From: Streptomyces murinus
GTDB lineage: Bacteria; Actinomycetota; Actinomycetes; Streptomycetales; Streptomycetaceae
Direction of reading: 5' to 3'
Assembly: GCF_002154555.1 (NCBI RefSeq)
Contig: NZ_MUNF01000255.1
Location: forward strand, 1-46,832
DNA length: 46,832 nt
This document shows positions 1 through 9,608 of this stretch, one piece after another. The stretch's first letter is position 1. Every line of letters starts with the position of its first letter. The notes beneath the pieces were generated by a model. It was not told the origin of the DNA. It ran no database searches and was given only the letters and a program-made list of their open reading frames with translations. The position numbers were made by a program, and so were the translations under genes.

Positions 1-66
1 GACCGCGCCCGCCCCTTCCCACCCGATTCCCCTGAACCACCCCTGAGCCCGAGGGAGCACTGTCCC

Positions 67-1212
67 ATGCCCAGATCCACCACGCCGCGAGTCCTCCAGG
101 TCACCGGCCTCCTGGCCATCGCCGGGCTCGTCGCCACCGGATGCGCCAAGAACAAGACGGACAGTGCCCCCGCCGGCGCCGCCAAGGTCTCCGTCGAACT
201 CGACGACAACGGCTGCCACGTCTCGCCGGACTCCGTGGCCGCGGGCCCGGTCACCTTCACGGTGAAGAACACCAAGGCCGACAAGGTCTCCGAGGCCGAA
301 CTGCTGCGCAACGACATCATTATGGGCGAGAAGGAGAACCTCTCCCCCGGTCTGTCCGGCACCTTCTCGCTGCATCTGAACGGCGGCAAGTACCAGGTCT
401 ACTGCCCCAACGCGAAGACCGAGAAGACCGCGTTCACCGTCACCGGCGCGGCGGCCAAGGCCTCGCAGGACCCCAAGGTCAAGGCCGATCTGGACCAGGC
501 CGTCAGCGGCTACCAGAGCTACGTCGTCACCGAGGTCGACAAGCTGGTCCCGGCGACGAAGAAGTTCACCGACGCGGTCCGGGCCGGCGACATCCCCCGC
601 GCGAAGCAGGCGTTCGCACCCGCCCGCTACTACTACGAAGAGGTCGAGCCGGTCGCCGAGAGCTTCGGCGACCTCGACCCCGACATCGACGCCCGGGTCA
701 ACGACGTCACGGACCAGTCCAAGTGGACCGGCTTCCACCGCCTGGAGAAGGCGCTGTGGCAGGACAAGTCCCTGACCGGCACGGCCCCGATCGCCGACAA
801 GCTCGACGCCGACGTGGCGAAGCTCAAGTCGCTGGTGGCGAAGACGTCGTACCAGCCGGCCCAGCTCGCCAACGGCGCCACCGACCTGCTCAACGAGGTC
901 GCCTCCAGCAAGATCACCGGTGAGGAGGACCGCTACAGCCACACCGACCTGTCCGACTTCGAGGCCAATGTCGTCGGCGGCGAGAAGGCGTTCGACCTGC
1001 TGAAGCCCGCCCTCACCCGGATCGACCCGGCGCTGGCGAAGACCGTCACCCAGCAGTACGCGAGCGTGCTCACCGCGCTCCAGCCCTACAAGAAGGGCTC
1101 CGGCTACGTGGACTACTCCACGGTCGGCGACGACAAGCGCCGCGTGCTCACCCAGAAGGTCGACGGACTGGCCGAACCGCTCTCCCAGGTCGCCGCCAAG
1201 GTGAACAGCTGA
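67..1212 (+). CDS. efeO: EfeO iron-uptake lipoprotein (cupredoxin + M75 domain)
   Basis: Periplasmic-side component of the EfeUOB iron importer; it is thought to bind and hand iron to the membrane permease EfeU. The 381-residue protein starts with a signal peptide whose Cys at residue 26 (VATGC) fits a lipobox, so it is probably a lipoprotein. A cupredoxin-like domain fills about residues 38-125 and an imelysin/M75 domain follows, with the metal-site HxxE motif seen as HRLE near residue 224. A GAGGGAG ribosome-binding site sits just before the ATG. The stop overlaps the efeB start by one base (TGATG), so the two are translationally coupled. efeU is not seen and would be expected upstream of the window edge. 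Family assignment is firm; iron as substrate is inferred from the family. Confidence 0.93.
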   Translation: MPRSTTPRVLQVTGLLAIAGLVATGCAKNKTDSAPAGAAKVSVELDDNGCHVSPDSVAAGPVTFTVKNTKADKVSEAELLRNDIIMGEKENLSPGLSGTFSLHLNGGKYQVYCPNAKTEKTAFTVTGAAAKASQDPKVKADLDQAVSGYQSYVVTEVDKLVPATKKFTDAVRAGDIPRAKQAFAPARYYYEEVEPVAESFGDLDPDIDARVNDVTDQSKWTGFHRLEKALWQDKSLTGTAPIADKLDADVAKLKSLVAKTSYQPAQLANGATDLLNEVASSKITGEEDRYSHTDLSDFEANVVGGEKAFDLLKPALTRIDPALAKTVTQQYASVLTALQPYKKGSGYVDYSTVGDDKRRVLTQKVDGLAEPLSQVAAKVNS

Positions 1213-2468
1213 TGGGCGAGCGCCATCACTCCCGCCGGGGGCTGCTCGCCCTCGGCGGGGCGGCCCTCGCGGGCGGAGCCGCCGCCGGGACCCTGACCGG
1301 CTGCCGGTCCGACTCCCACACCACCGCGGCCCCGGCCGACCGGGTCCCGTTCTACGGCACCCACCAGGCCGGCATCGCCACCCCCGCCCAGGACCGGCTG
1401 GCCTTCGCCACCTACGACATCACGGCGACCGGCAGCGTCCAGGAGAAGCGGACCGCCCTGCGCACCCTGCTGCAGACCTGGACCGCGGCCGCCGCAGCGA
1501 TGACCCAGGGCCGCACCGTGCCGGGCGACAACACCGATCTCAACGCCCCGCCGGCCGACACCGGCGAGGCGTACGGGCTGCCCCCGGCCAACCTCACGAT
1601 CACCTTCGGCCTCGGCACCTCGCTGTTCGACGACCGGTTCGGGCTCGCCGACCGGCGCCCGGCCGCGCTCGCGGACCTCCCGCATCTGCCCCCGGCCGAC
1701 CTGGACCCGGACCGCAGCGGCGGCGACCTCGCGATCCAGGCGTGCGCCGACGATCCGCTCGTCGCCTTCCACGCCATCCGCAATCTGGCCCGGATCGGCC
1801 GGGACACCGTGGTCATGCGCTGGTCCCAGCTCGGCTTCGGAAAGGCCGCCTCCAACGGCGCCGACCAGCAGACCCCGCGCAACCTGATGGGCTTCAAGGA
1901 CGGCACGCGCAACATCCACGGCGACGACACCGCCCTGATGGACCAGCACGTATGGGTCGGCAAGGAGACCGACCAGACGTGGATGCGCGGCGGCAGCTAC
2001 CTGGTGGCCCGCCGGATCCAGATGCGGATCGAGGGCTGGGACCGCGACTACCTCGCCGACCAGCAGAACGTGTTCGGCCGCTACAAGTACTCCGGGGCCC
2101 CGCTGACCGGCTCGAAGGAATTCGACACCCCCGACTTCAAGGCCAAGGGCGCCGACGGCCAACCGGTCATCCCGGCCAAGGCGCACATACGGCTGGCCGC
2201 CCACGAGAACAACGGGGGCATCCGCATCCTGCGGCGCGGCTACTCCTTCACCGACGGCATCGTCGCGGCCAGCGGCGAACTGGACGCCGGGCTGTTCTTC
2301 ATCGCCTTCCAGAAGGATCCGCGCGAGCAGTTCGTCGCGCTCCAGCGCAAGCTCGGCATGAACGACGCCCTCAACGAGTACATCCAGCACGTCGGTTCGG
2401 GCCTGTTCGCCTGCCCGCCCGGCGTCACCGCCCCCGGCCGCACCTGGGCCGAGGAACTGCTCGCCTGA
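1212..2468 (+). CDS. efeB: EfeB, Tat-exported DyP-type haem peroxidase
   Basis: Dye-decolourising haem peroxidase of the EfeUOB system, proposed to oxidise ferrous iron or release iron from haem outside the membrane. The N-terminus carries a twin-arginine signal (SRRGLLALGG, residues 7-16) followed by a hydrophobic stretch and a Cys, so the folded haem protein is exported by Tat. The DyP GxxDG-type motif is present as FKDGTRN near residue 228, and the probable proximal haem-ligand region HIRLAAHENN lies near residue 326. The 418-residue length is normal for the family. It overlaps efeO by one base. A 16-bp perfect hairpin follows the stop. The fold is certain; the physiological electron donor is not. 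Confidence 0.93.
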   Translation: MGERHHSRRGLLALGGAALAGGAAAGTLTGCRSDSHTTAAPADRVPFYGTHQAGIATPAQDRLAFATYDITATGSVQEKRTALRTLLQTWTAAAAAMTQGRTVPGDNTDLNAPPADTGEAYGLPPANLTITFGLGTSLFDDRFGLADRRPAALADLPHLPPADLDPDRSGGDLAIQACADDPLVAFHAIRNLARIGRDTVVMRWSQLGFGKAASNGADQQTPRNLMGFKDGTRNIHGDDTALMDQHVWVGKETDQTWMRGGSYLVARRIQMRIEGWDRDYLADQQNVFGRYKYSGAPLTGSKEFDTPDFKAKGADGQPVIPAKAHIRLAAHENNGGIRILRRGYSFTDGIVAASGELDAGLFFIAFQKDPREQFVALQRKLGMNDALNEYIQHVGSGLFACPPGVTAPGRTWAEELLA

Positions 2469-2501
2469 CGGACACGGCCCGCGCACCGGGCGGTTACGCC
2501 A

Positions 2502-2534
2502 GTGAGCCCCTTCCCGGACCGGGAAGGGGCTCAC
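2502..2534. terminator. Bidirectional intrinsic terminator between efeB and the radical SAM gene
   Basis: Arms 2502-2517 and 2519-2534 (GTGAGCCCCTTCCCGG and its complement) form a perfect 16-bp inverted repeat with a single base between them. It lies in the 82-bp gap between two convergent genes and has no strong T tract, as is common in Streptomyces. It probably ends transcripts from both sides. Confidence 0.85.
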
Positions 2535-2550
2535 TCGTCACTCGGCCACC

Positions 2551-4512
2551 TCAGTGCGCGTGCCCGCTCGCCGCTGGCGCCGGACCGGCGTTCTTCACCG
2601 TCAACGGCAGCAGCTTCTTGCCCGTCGGGCCGATCTGGATGTGCGTGTCCATCTGCGGGCAGACACCGCAGTCGAAGCACGGGGTCCAGCGGCAGTCCTC
2701 GACCTCGGTCTCGTCGAGGGCGTCCTGCCAGTCCTCCCAGAGCCAGTCCTTGTCGAGACCGGAGTCGAGGTGGTCCCAGGGAAGGACCTCCTCGTAGGTG
2801 CGCTCGCGGGTGGTGTACCAGTCGACGTCCACGCCGTGGGCGGCGAGGGCCTTGTCGGCGCAGGCCATCCAGCGGTCGTAGGAGAAGTGCTCGCGCCAGC
2901 CGTCGAAGCGGCCGCCGTCCTCGTAGACGGCGCGGATGACATCGCCGATACGGCGGTCGCCGCGGGACAGCAGGCCCTCCACGATGCCGGGCTTGCCGTC
3001 GTGGTAGCGGAAGCCGATGGAACGGCCGTACTTCTTGTCGCCGCGGATCTTGTCGCGCAGCTTCTGGAGCCGTGCGTCCGTCTCCTCCGCCGACAGCTGC
3101 GGCGCCCACTGGAAGGGGGTGTGCGGCTTGGGCACGAAGCCGCCGATCGAGACGGTGCAGCGGATGTCGTTGGCCCCCGACACCTCGCGGCCCTTCTGGA
3201 TGACATGCGTCGCCATGTCGGCGATCTGGAGCACGTCCTCGTCGGTCTCGGTGGGCAGGCCGCACATGAAGTACAGCTTCACCTGGCGCCAGCCGTTGCC
3301 GTAGGCCGTGGCGACCGTACGGATCAGGTCCTCCTCCGAGACCATCTTGTTGATGACCTTGCGCATGCGCTCGGAGCCGCCCTCGGGGGCGAAGGTCAGA
3401 CCGGAGCGGCGGCCGTTGCGGGTCAGCTCGTTGGCCAGGTCGACGTTGAAGGCGTCCACGCGGGTGGAGGGCAGCGACAGGCCGATCTTGTCGTCCGTGT
3501 AGCGGTCCGCCAGGCCCTTGGCGATCTCGCCGATCTCCGAGTGGTCCGCGGAGGACAGGGAGAGCAGGCCCACCTCCTCGAAGCCCGTGGCGTTCAGACC
3601 GCGCTCCACCATGTCGCCGATGCCCGTGATCGAGCGCTCGCGCACCGGGCGGGTGATCATGCCCGCCTGGCAGAAGCGGCAGCCGCGGGTGCAGCCGCGG
3701 AAGATCTCCACCGACATGCGCTCATGGACGGTCTCGGCCAGCGGCACGAGGGGCTGCTTGGGGTACGGCCATTCGTCCAGGTCCATGACGGTGTGCTTGG
3801 AGACCCGCCACGGCACGCCCGACCTGTTCGGTACGACGCGGCCGATCCGGCCGTCGGGGAGGTACTCGACGTCGTAGAACGCCGGGATGTACACCGATCC
3901 CGTCTTCGCCAGCCGGAAGAGGACCTCCTCGCGGCCGCCGGGGCGGCCCTCGGCCTTCCACTCCCGGATGATCCGGGTCATGTCCAGCACGGCCTGCTCG
4001 CCGTCGCCGATGATCGCCGCGTCGATGAAGTCGGCGATCGGCTCCGGGTTGAACGCCGCGTGGCCGCCGGCCAGCACGATCGGATCGTCCTCGGTGCGGT
4101 CCCTGGACTCCAGCGGGATGCCGGCCAGGTCGAGGGCTGTGAGCATGTTCGTGTAGCCCAGCTCCGTGGAGAAGCTGAGGCCGAACACGTCGAACGCCTT
4201 CACCGGGCGGTGGCCGTCCACCGTGAACTGCGGGACGCGGTGCTCACGCATCAGCGCCTCCAGGTCCGGCCACACGCTGTACGTGCGCTCGGCGAGGACG
4301 CCGTTCTGTTCGTTGAGCACCTCGTAGAGGATCATGACGCCCTGGTTGGGCAGACCGACCTCGTAGGCGTCCGGGTACATGAGCGCCCAGCGGACGTCGC
4401 ACTCGTCCCAGTCCTTGACGGTGGAGTTGAGTTCTCCGCCTACGTACTGGATCGGCTTCTGCACGTGCGGGAGCAGAGCTTCGAGCTGCGGGAAAACCGA
4501 CTCGACAGGCAT
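2551..4512 (-). CDS. TIGR03960 family B12-binding radical SAM protein
   Basis: Radical SAM enzyme of unknown reaction from the family annotated TIGR03960. It is widespread in actinobacteria and usually pairs with a TIGR03936/DUF2344 protein. An N-terminal region of about 250 residues resembles the B12-binding-like domain of these enzymes (VLAGGHAAFNPEP is visible). The radical SAM cluster motif CxxxCxxC follows as CTRGCRFC near residue 272. The C-terminus has a further cysteine set (CFDCGVC), possibly a second metal site. I chose the ATG at 4512 (MPVESVF) because AAGG lies 8 bases before it; the in-frame ATG at 4527 has no such site. Predicted length is 653 residues. The usual TIGR03936 partner is not next to it here: efeB lies beyond its stop. 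Confidence 0.9.
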   Translation of the reverse strand: MPVESVFPQLEALLPHVQKPIQYVGGELNSTVKDWDECDVRWALMYPDAYEVGLPNQGVMILYEVLNEQNGVLAERTYSVWPDLEALMREHRVPQFTVDGHRPVKAFDVFGLSFSTELGYTNMLTALDLAGIPLESRDRTEDDPIVLAGGHAAFNPEPIADFIDAAIIGDGEQAVLDMTRIIREWKAEGRPGGREEVLFRLAKTGSVYIPAFYDVEYLPDGRIGRVVPNRSGVPWRVSKHTVMDLDEWPYPKQPLVPLAETVHERMSVEIFRGCTRGCRFCQAGMITRPVRERSITGIGDMVERGLNATGFEEVGLLSLSSADHSEIGEIAKGLADRYTDDKIGLSLPSTRVDAFNVDLANELTRNGRRSGLTFAPEGGSERMRKVINKMVSEEDLIRTVATAYGNGWRQVKLYFMCGLPTETDEDVLQIADMATHVIQKGREVSGANDIRCTVSIGGFVPKPHTPFQWAPQLSAEETDARLQKLRDKIRGDKKYGRSIGFRYHDGKPGIVEGLLSRGDRRIGDVIRAVYEDGGRFDGWREHFSYDRWMACADKALAAHGVDVDWYTTRERTYEEVLPWDHLDSGLDKDWLWEDWQDALDETEVEDCRWTPCFDCGVCPQMDTHIQIGPTGKKLLPLTVKNAGPAPAASGHAH

Positions 4513-4582
4513 CTCGCGAACCTTCATGAGCTGACAGGGGTGACCATCCAGCGTAACCCGCCCGGGAGCCTCCTCCGAACGG

Positions 4583-6082
4583 TCAGCCGAGGAAGCGGTC
4601 CGCGGCCTTGCGCCACCGCTTCGGCAGCTCGGCCTCCGCAGCCGCCGCCCGCGCCTCCTCCCTGCCGTACAGCACCCCGTAGGGGAACGCGCTCTCCCCC
4701 GCCGCATGGGCCACCGCGGCCAGCTCGCGCAGGGTGTGGCGGGCCATGACGCTGTCCTGGTGGTCGCCGAGGAGGGTGGTGAGGGCCTTCATGGCGGCGG
4801 TGAGCTCGCGGGCGGGGGCGCCGAGGGCGTCGGTGGCGGCCTCGGCGGCGTACCGGGTGCGCTTGGCCTTCTTGCGGGCCTCGTGCAGGGCGAGGTCGCG
4901 CTCGGAGCCGGGCGGCAGCGCCAGCGCCCGCTCGACCAGGGTGGTGAGCCGCGCGAGGTCCTTCCGTACGGCCGCGCGGAGCACCTTCTTCGGTTTCCGC
5001 GCGGCCGCCGCGCGCAGCGGCGGGTCCGCGAGCAGGGCGTCCAGGGTGTTCAGCAGGGCGAGGTGGCGGGGGGAGTCCAGGACGCCGGTGAGGTGGGCGG
5101 GGGCGGCGGCGCCCTCGGCCCGGGCCCAGGAGGTGAGGCGCTCCTGGATCCGGCCGGTGGCCAGGGCGGGCGGAAGGGCGTCGAGGGCGCTGGTCAGCCG
5201 CTCGGCCAGCACCTCCTGGTCGCGGTCGACGCCCAGCTCGCCCGCGAGCCACTTCAGCTCGGCGGCGACGGGCTCGGTGACGGCGCGGTCGAGGACGGTA
5301 CGGAAGGTGCGCAGGGTGCTGCGGGCGCGGCGGGTGGCGACCCGCATCCGGTGCACCGCGTCGGGGGTGTCGAGCCGTACGGCGGGGTCGAGGGCGACCA
5401 GGGCGTCCCGCTGGGCCCAGAAATAGGCAAGAACATGGTCGCCCGCGGTGACCGGCTCGGGGCGGGCGGCCGGCGGGCGGCGCAGGCCCCCGGTGAGTTC
5501 GAGGGCGCGGGCCAGTTTGGAGGGCGAGGCGGACGGTCGTACACCCGCCCTGGCCAGGCGTTTCTCCACCTGGTCGAGGAAGGCCGGGTCTCCTCCGTCG
5601 GCCAGCTCCACCTCGATCTCGGTCCACTGGACGGTCCCGCCCGCGCCGGTGAGCCGCTCGGCGGTCACCGCGTCCACGCTCGCCTCGGCCAGCCGGGCGC
5701 CGTCCGCGTCCACCAGATGGCGCACGTCCCGGGCGGAACGCAGCCGGACCAGCGGGACCGGCCGCGCCTCCCGGACCCGGGAGCGGACCAGGGCGGCGAG
5801 TTCCTCGGGGAGGGTGTCGGAGAGCGGGGCCCGGATCTCGTCGCGGACTCCGGGGGCGACCGGGAGCTTGAGGTGCCAGCCGGCGTCGGAGCCGCCGGTG
5901 CGGCGGCGCAGGGTGAGGGAGGCGGCGGCGAGGCGCTGGTCGGCGGTGTCGTAGTAGGTGGCGTCCAGCTCGACGAGGCCCTTGTCGAGTACGGCGGCCA
6001 CCCCGCCGATGCCGGTCAGATCGGGCAACCCGCCCTCATCGGATTCGTACTTGCGCTCGATCTCGCGTTTCGTCTCCGCCAT
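4583..6082 (-). CDS. CYTH and CHAD domain protein
   Basis: A 499-residue fusion of two polyphosphate/triphosphate-related domains. The N-terminal CYTH domain (about residues 5-200) shows the signature ExExK as EIERK near residue 7, the metal and triphosphate-binding motif of the triphosphate tunnel enzymes. The C-terminal CHAD domain (about residues 215-495) is rich in conserved His, Arg and Lys (for example VHRMRVATRRAR) and is known in other proteins to bind polyphosphate granules. Its substrate is unknown; inorganic triphosphate or polyphosphate is the likely ligand by family. It lies 70 bp upstream of the radical SAM gene on the same strand and behind the rodA terminator hairpin, so it probably has its own promoter. 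Confidence 0.9.
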   Translation of the reverse strand: MAETKREIERKYESDEGGLPDLTGIGGVAAVLDKGLVELDATYYDTADQRLAAASLTLRRRTGGSDAGWHLKLPVAPGVRDEIRAPLSDTLPEELAALVRSRVREARPVPLVRLRSARDVRHLVDADGARLAEASVDAVTAERLTGAGGTVQWTEIEVELADGGDPAFLDQVEKRLARAGVRPSASPSKLARALELTGGLRRPPAARPEPVTAGDHVLAYFWAQRDALVALDPAVRLDTPDAVHRMRVATRRARSTLRTFRTVLDRAVTEPVAAELKWLAGELGVDRDQEVLAERLTSALDALPPALATGRIQERLTSWARAEGAAAPAHLTGVLDSPRHLALLNTLDALLADPPLRAAAARKPKKVLRAAVRKDLARLTTLVERALALPPGSERDLALHEARKKAKRTRYAAEAATDALGAPARELTAAMKALTTLLGDHQDSVMARHTLRELAAVAHAAGESAFPYGVLYGREEARAAAAEAELPKRWRKAADRFLG

Positions 6083-6111
6083 GAATTGAATCTAGTGCGC
6101 GGTGGGTGGAT

Positions 6112-6147
6112 ACGGCAGAGGGCGCCCCAAAGGACGCCCTCTGCCGT
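6112..6147 (-). terminator. Intrinsic terminator downstream of rodA
   Basis: A perfect 13-bp inverted repeat (arms 6112-6124 and 6135-6147, core CGGCAGAGGGCG) with a 10-base loop lies 10 bp after the rodA stop. It likely closes the mre/mrd/rodA transcript and separates it from the CYTH-CHAD gene. Confidence 0.8.
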
Positions 6148-6156
6148 GGTGAGCCC

Positions 6157-7353
6157 TTATGCCGACATCGGCCGCTGCACCTTGATCGATTGCAGTAGTC
6201 CTACGGCCACCCACACCGCGAACATCGATGATCCGCCGTACGACACGAACGGCAGCGGCAGACCGGTGACCGGCATGATGCCGAGGGTCATGCCGATGTT
6301 CTCGAACGACTGGAAGGCGAACCAGGCCACGATGCCCGCGGCCACGATGGTGCCGTACAGCTCGGTCGAGTCCCGGGCGATCCGGCAGGCCCGCCACAGG
6401 ATGACGCCGATCAGGAAGATGATGAAACCGGCGCCCAGGAAGCCCAGTTCCTCGCCCGCGACCGTGAACACGAAGTCGGTCTGCTGCTCGGGCACGAACT
6501 GGCCGGTGGTCTGCGAGCCGTGGAACAGCCCGGCGCCGGTCAGTCCGCCGGAGCCGATGGCGATGCGGGCCTGGTTGGTGTTGTAGCCGACGCCGGCCGG
6601 GTCGAGGTCCGGGTTGGCGAAGGCCGCGAAGCGGTTGATCTGGTACTGGTCCAGGATGTGCAGCTGCCAGATGGCGATACAGCCGACCACACCGGTGGCG
6701 AGCAGCCCGAACACCCAGCGGTTGGAGGAGCCGGAGGCGAGCAGCACGCCCAGGATGATGGCCACCATCGCCAGCACCGAGCCGAGGTCCGGCATCAGCA
6801 GCAGGATCATGCAGGGCACGGCGGCAAGTCCCAGGGACTGCGCCACGGTGCGGTGGTCCGGGAACGGCTTGTCGCCCGCGTCCACCCGCGCGGACAGCAG
6901 CATCGCCATGCCGAGGATGATCGCGATCTTGAGGAACTCGGCGGGCTGGACGGAGAAGCCGCCGATCACGATCCAGTTGCGCTGGCCGTTGATGGTCGCG
7001 CCGAGCGGGGTGAGCACCACCAGGGCGAGCAGGACCGAGGCGCCGTAGAGGACCGGCACCGCGTTGCGCAGGGCGCGGTGGCCCAGCCAGAGGGTGGCGA
7101 GCATCAGGGCGAACCCGATGCCCAGGTTCATCAGATGCCGCTCCAGGAAGAAGTACGGGTCTCCCTGGTTGATCTCGGTGCGGTTGCGGGTCGCCGAGAA
7201 GACCAGCATCGAGCCCATCAGCGACAGGGCGATCGCGGACAGCAGTATCGGCCAGTCCAGGCGCCGCGCCAGCGAGTCGCGGGCGAAGAGCCTGGTCCAG
7301 CCGGCCCGCGCGGGTCCGTACCCGGAGACGGAGAAGCTGTTCGCGCCGGTCAT
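6157..7353 (-). CDS. rodA: RodA/FtsW-family SEDS peptidoglycan polymerase
   Basis: SEDS glycosyltransferase that polymerises lipid II into glycan strands and works with a class B PBP; in Streptomyces the gene at this place (also called sfr) is tied to sporulation wall synthesis. The 398-residue protein has about ten hydrophobic segments and the SEDS signatures QxAEFxKI (QPAEFLKIAI near residue 135), a conserved acidic loop (MPDLGS), and the C-terminal GLPLPFVSYGGSS. The ATG overlaps the mrdA stop by four bases (ATGA), indicating translational coupling with its partner PBP2. SEDS family membership is certain; RodA rather than FtsW follows from mreBCD-mrdA context. Confidence 0.94.
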   Translation of the reverse strand: MTGANSFSVSGYGPARAGWTRLFARDSLARRLDWPILLSAIALSLMGSMLVFSATRNRTEINQGDPYFFLERHLMNLGIGFALMLATLWLGHRALRNAVPVLYGASVLLALVVLTPLGATINGQRNWIVIGGFSVQPAEFLKIAIILGMAMLLSARVDAGDKPFPDHRTVAQSLGLAAVPCMILLLMPDLGSVLAMVAIILGVLLASGSSNRWVFGLLATGVVGCIAIWQLHILDQYQINRFAAFANPDLDPAGVGYNTNQARIAIGSGGLTGAGLFHGSQTTGQFVPEQQTDFVFTVAGEELGFLGAGFIIFLIGVILWRACRIARDSTELYGTIVAAGIVAWFAFQSFENIGMTLGIMPVTGLPLPFVSYGGSSMFAVWVAVGLLQSIKVQRPMSA

Positions 7354-9608
7354 GAGGGCATCCTCCGGCTCCCCCGCTTACGGCGCGGGCGCCTTCGGGT
7401 GTTGCTGTTGCCGTTGTCCGTGGGTGGGGCGGTACCGGCGGGCTGCTGCTGGTCGCTGCCGTTGCTCGGGTTGTTCTTCTGGGCGGCCTCGGTGTCCTTC
7501 GCCGCGTCCTTGGGGACCGCAGGGGCGACGATGGTGCCGTCCGTGCGGACCTTCGGCAGGGACGCCTGCGGCTCGGGCAGGAACGCCTTCTTCTGGTCGA
7601 TGGAGCCGTCGCCCTGGACGCCGTAGAGCGCGCTGTAGATATTGCGCACGGCCTCACCGGAGGCACCGGAACCCGTACCGGCCTGGGCGATCGTCATGAT
7701 CACCGTGTAGTCCTTGGAGTAGGTGGCCATCCAGGAGGTGGTCTGCTTGCCGTAGACCTCCGCCGTACCGGTCTTGCCGTGCAGCGGGATCTTGTCCTGC
7801 GGCCAGCCGCTGAACTTCCACGCGGCCGTACCCCGGGTGATGACGCCCGCGAAGGCGTCGTCCATGCCCTTGAGGGTGGCCTGGGTGATCGGCAGCTTGC
7901 GCTGTACCTGGGGCTTGATCTCCTGGACGGTCTTGCCGTCGGGGCTGATGATCGCCTTGCCGATGGTCGGGACGTACTCGGTGCCGCCGTTGGCGACGGC
8001 GCCGTAGATCATCGCCTCCTGGATCGGGGTGACGAGGGTGTCGCCCTGGCCGATGGAGTAGTTGATCTCGTCACCCTCGCGCATCTTGTCGCCTTCGAGG
8101 CAGTTCTCGTAGGCGATCTTCTCGACGTAGGTGCCGTCCTTCTTGCCGGTCTTGCACCAGGAATCCTTGTTGGCCTTCCAGTAGTCCAGCTTCCACTGGC
8201 GGTCCGGGACCCGGCCGCCCACCTCGTTGGGCAGGTCGACGCCGGTCGGCTTGCCGAGTCCGAACTGGTGGGCGGTCTTGAAGAAGTAGTCCTTCGGCTG
8301 GCCCTTCTTCGGGTTGATGCCGCCGTCCCGCTTCCACTCCTTGTCCGCGATGCCGTAGAACACGGTGTCGCAGGAGACCTCCAGGGCGCGGCCCAGCGAG
8401 ATGTCGCCGAAGTTCTCGCCCTCGAAGTTCTTGAAGATCTGGTTGCCCACCCGGTAGTCGCTGGTGCAGGGGTAGCCGCCGTCCCACGCGTAGCCCGCCT
8501 GGACGGCGGCGGCCGTGGAGACCACCTTGAAGGTCGAGCCGGGCGCCGCCTGACCCTGTATGGCCCGGTTGAGCAGCGGGTAGTCGGAGTTCTTGCCGGT
8601 GAGGGCCTTGTAGTCCTTGGCGGAGATGCCGCCCACCCAGGCGTTCGGGTCGTACGTGGGCGCCGAGGCCATGGCGACGATGCGGCCGGTCTTGGCCTCC
8701 ATCACCACGACGGCGCCGGAGTCGGCCTTGTAGTTCTCACCGGTGATGGAGTCGAACTGGGTGCGGGCGGCCTTCATCGCCTTGTCCAGTTCGTACTCCG
8801 CGACGCGCTGGACGCGGGAGTCGATGCTGGTGACCACGTTCGAACCGGGCTCGGCCGCGTCCGACTTGGCCTTGCCGATGACCCGGCCGAGATTGTCCAC
8901 CTCGTAGCGGGTCACGCCGGCCTTGCCGCGCAGCTCCTTGTCGTACTCCCGCTCCAGGCCCGAGCGGCCGACCATGTCCGAGCGCAGATAGGGCGAGCTG
9001 GTGTCCTTGGCCTTCTGGATCTCGTCGTCGGTGACCGGCGAGAGATAGCCGAGGACCTGCGCGGTGTTGGACTTGCCGGGGCTCGGATAGCGGCGCACGG
9101 CCTCGGGCTCGGCGGTGATGCCGGGGAAGTCCTCGGAGCGCTCGCGGATCTGCAGGGCCTGGCGGGGCGTGGCCTTGTCGGTGATCGGGATCGGCTGGTA
9201 CGGCGATCCGTTCCAGCAGGGCTGGGGGGTCTTGGCGTCGCAGAGGCGGACCTTCTGCATGACGTCCTCGGTCGACATGCCGAGGACCCCGGCCAGCTTG
9301 GCCAGGACCGCCTTGCCGTCGTCCTTCTGCTTGAGCAGATCGGTACGGGAGGCGGAGACCACCAGCCGGGTCTCGTTGTCCGCGAGGGGCACGCCGCGGG
9401 CGTCCAGGATCTCGCCGCGCACGGCGGGCTGGACGACCTGCTGGACGTGGTTGCCCGACGCCTCCTTCTGGTACTGCGCGCCCTCCCGGATCTGGAGGTA
9501 CCACAGCCGGCCGCCGAGCGTGCCGAGCAGGGAGAGGACGAGGATCTGGATCACGACGAGCCGGATCTGGACCCGTGGGGTCCGGCCGGTCTCGGGGATG
9601 TTGGTCAC
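7350..9608 (-). CDS. mrdA: Penicillin-binding protein 2 (class B transpeptidase)
   Basis: Membrane-anchored DD-transpeptidase that crosslinks peptidoglycan together with RodA. One transmembrane anchor lies at about residues 17-38, then the PBP dimerisation/pedestal domain, then the transpeptidase domain. Catalytic motifs are visible: STFK (active-site Ser near residue 356), SCD near residue 412, and KTGTA near residue 611. The 752-residue length is larger than the E. coli protein because of inserts and a polar C-terminal tail rich in Asn, Gln and Pro ending in basic residues, typical of streptomycete homologues. The start is GTG. It overlaps rodA by 4 bp, and mreD lies 173 bp upstream. Confidence 0.95.
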   Translation of the reverse strand: MTNIPETGRTPRVQIRLVVIQILVLSLLGTLGGRLWYLQIREGAQYQKEASGNHVQQVVQPAVRGEILDARGVPLADNETRLVVSASRTDLLKQKDDGKAVLAKLAGVLGMSTEDVMQKVRLCDAKTPQPCWNGSPYQPIPITDKATPRQALQIRERSEDFPGITAEPEAVRRYPSPGKSNTAQVLGYLSPVTDDEIQKAKDTSSPYLRSDMVGRSGLEREYDKELRGKAGVTRYEVDNLGRVIGKAKSDAAEPGSNVVTSIDSRVQRVAEYELDKAMKAARTQFDSITGENYKADSGAVVVMEAKTGRIVAMASAPTYDPNAWVGGISAKDYKALTGKNSDYPLLNRAIQGQAAPGSTFKVVSTAAAVQAGYAWDGGYPCTSDYRVGNQIFKNFEGENFGDISLGRALEVSCDTVFYGIADKEWKRDGGINPKKGQPKDYFFKTAHQFGLGKPTGVDLPNEVGGRVPDRQWKLDYWKANKDSWCKTGKKDGTYVEKIAYENCLEGDKMREGDEINYSIGQGDTLVTPIQEAMIYGAVANGGTEYVPTIGKAIISPDGKTVQEIKPQVQRKLPITQATLKGMDDAFAGVITRGTAAWKFSGWPQDKIPLHGKTGTAEVYGKQTTSWMATYSKDYTVIMTIAQAGTGSGASGEAVRNIYSALYGVQGDGSIDQKKAFLPEPQASLPKVRTDGTIVAPAVPKDAAKDTEAAQKNNPSNGSDQQQPAGTAPPTDNGNSNTRRRPRRKRGSRRMPS

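Noticed and set aside
1..66. C-terminal end of efeU at the left edge
   Set aside because: All forward frames over 66 bases are too short to tell; none reads as a transmembrane end.
2554..4749. A 731-codon plus-strand frame opposite the radical SAM gene
   Set aside because: It mirrors a gene with clear CxxxCxxC and family sequence, and shows no motif of its own.
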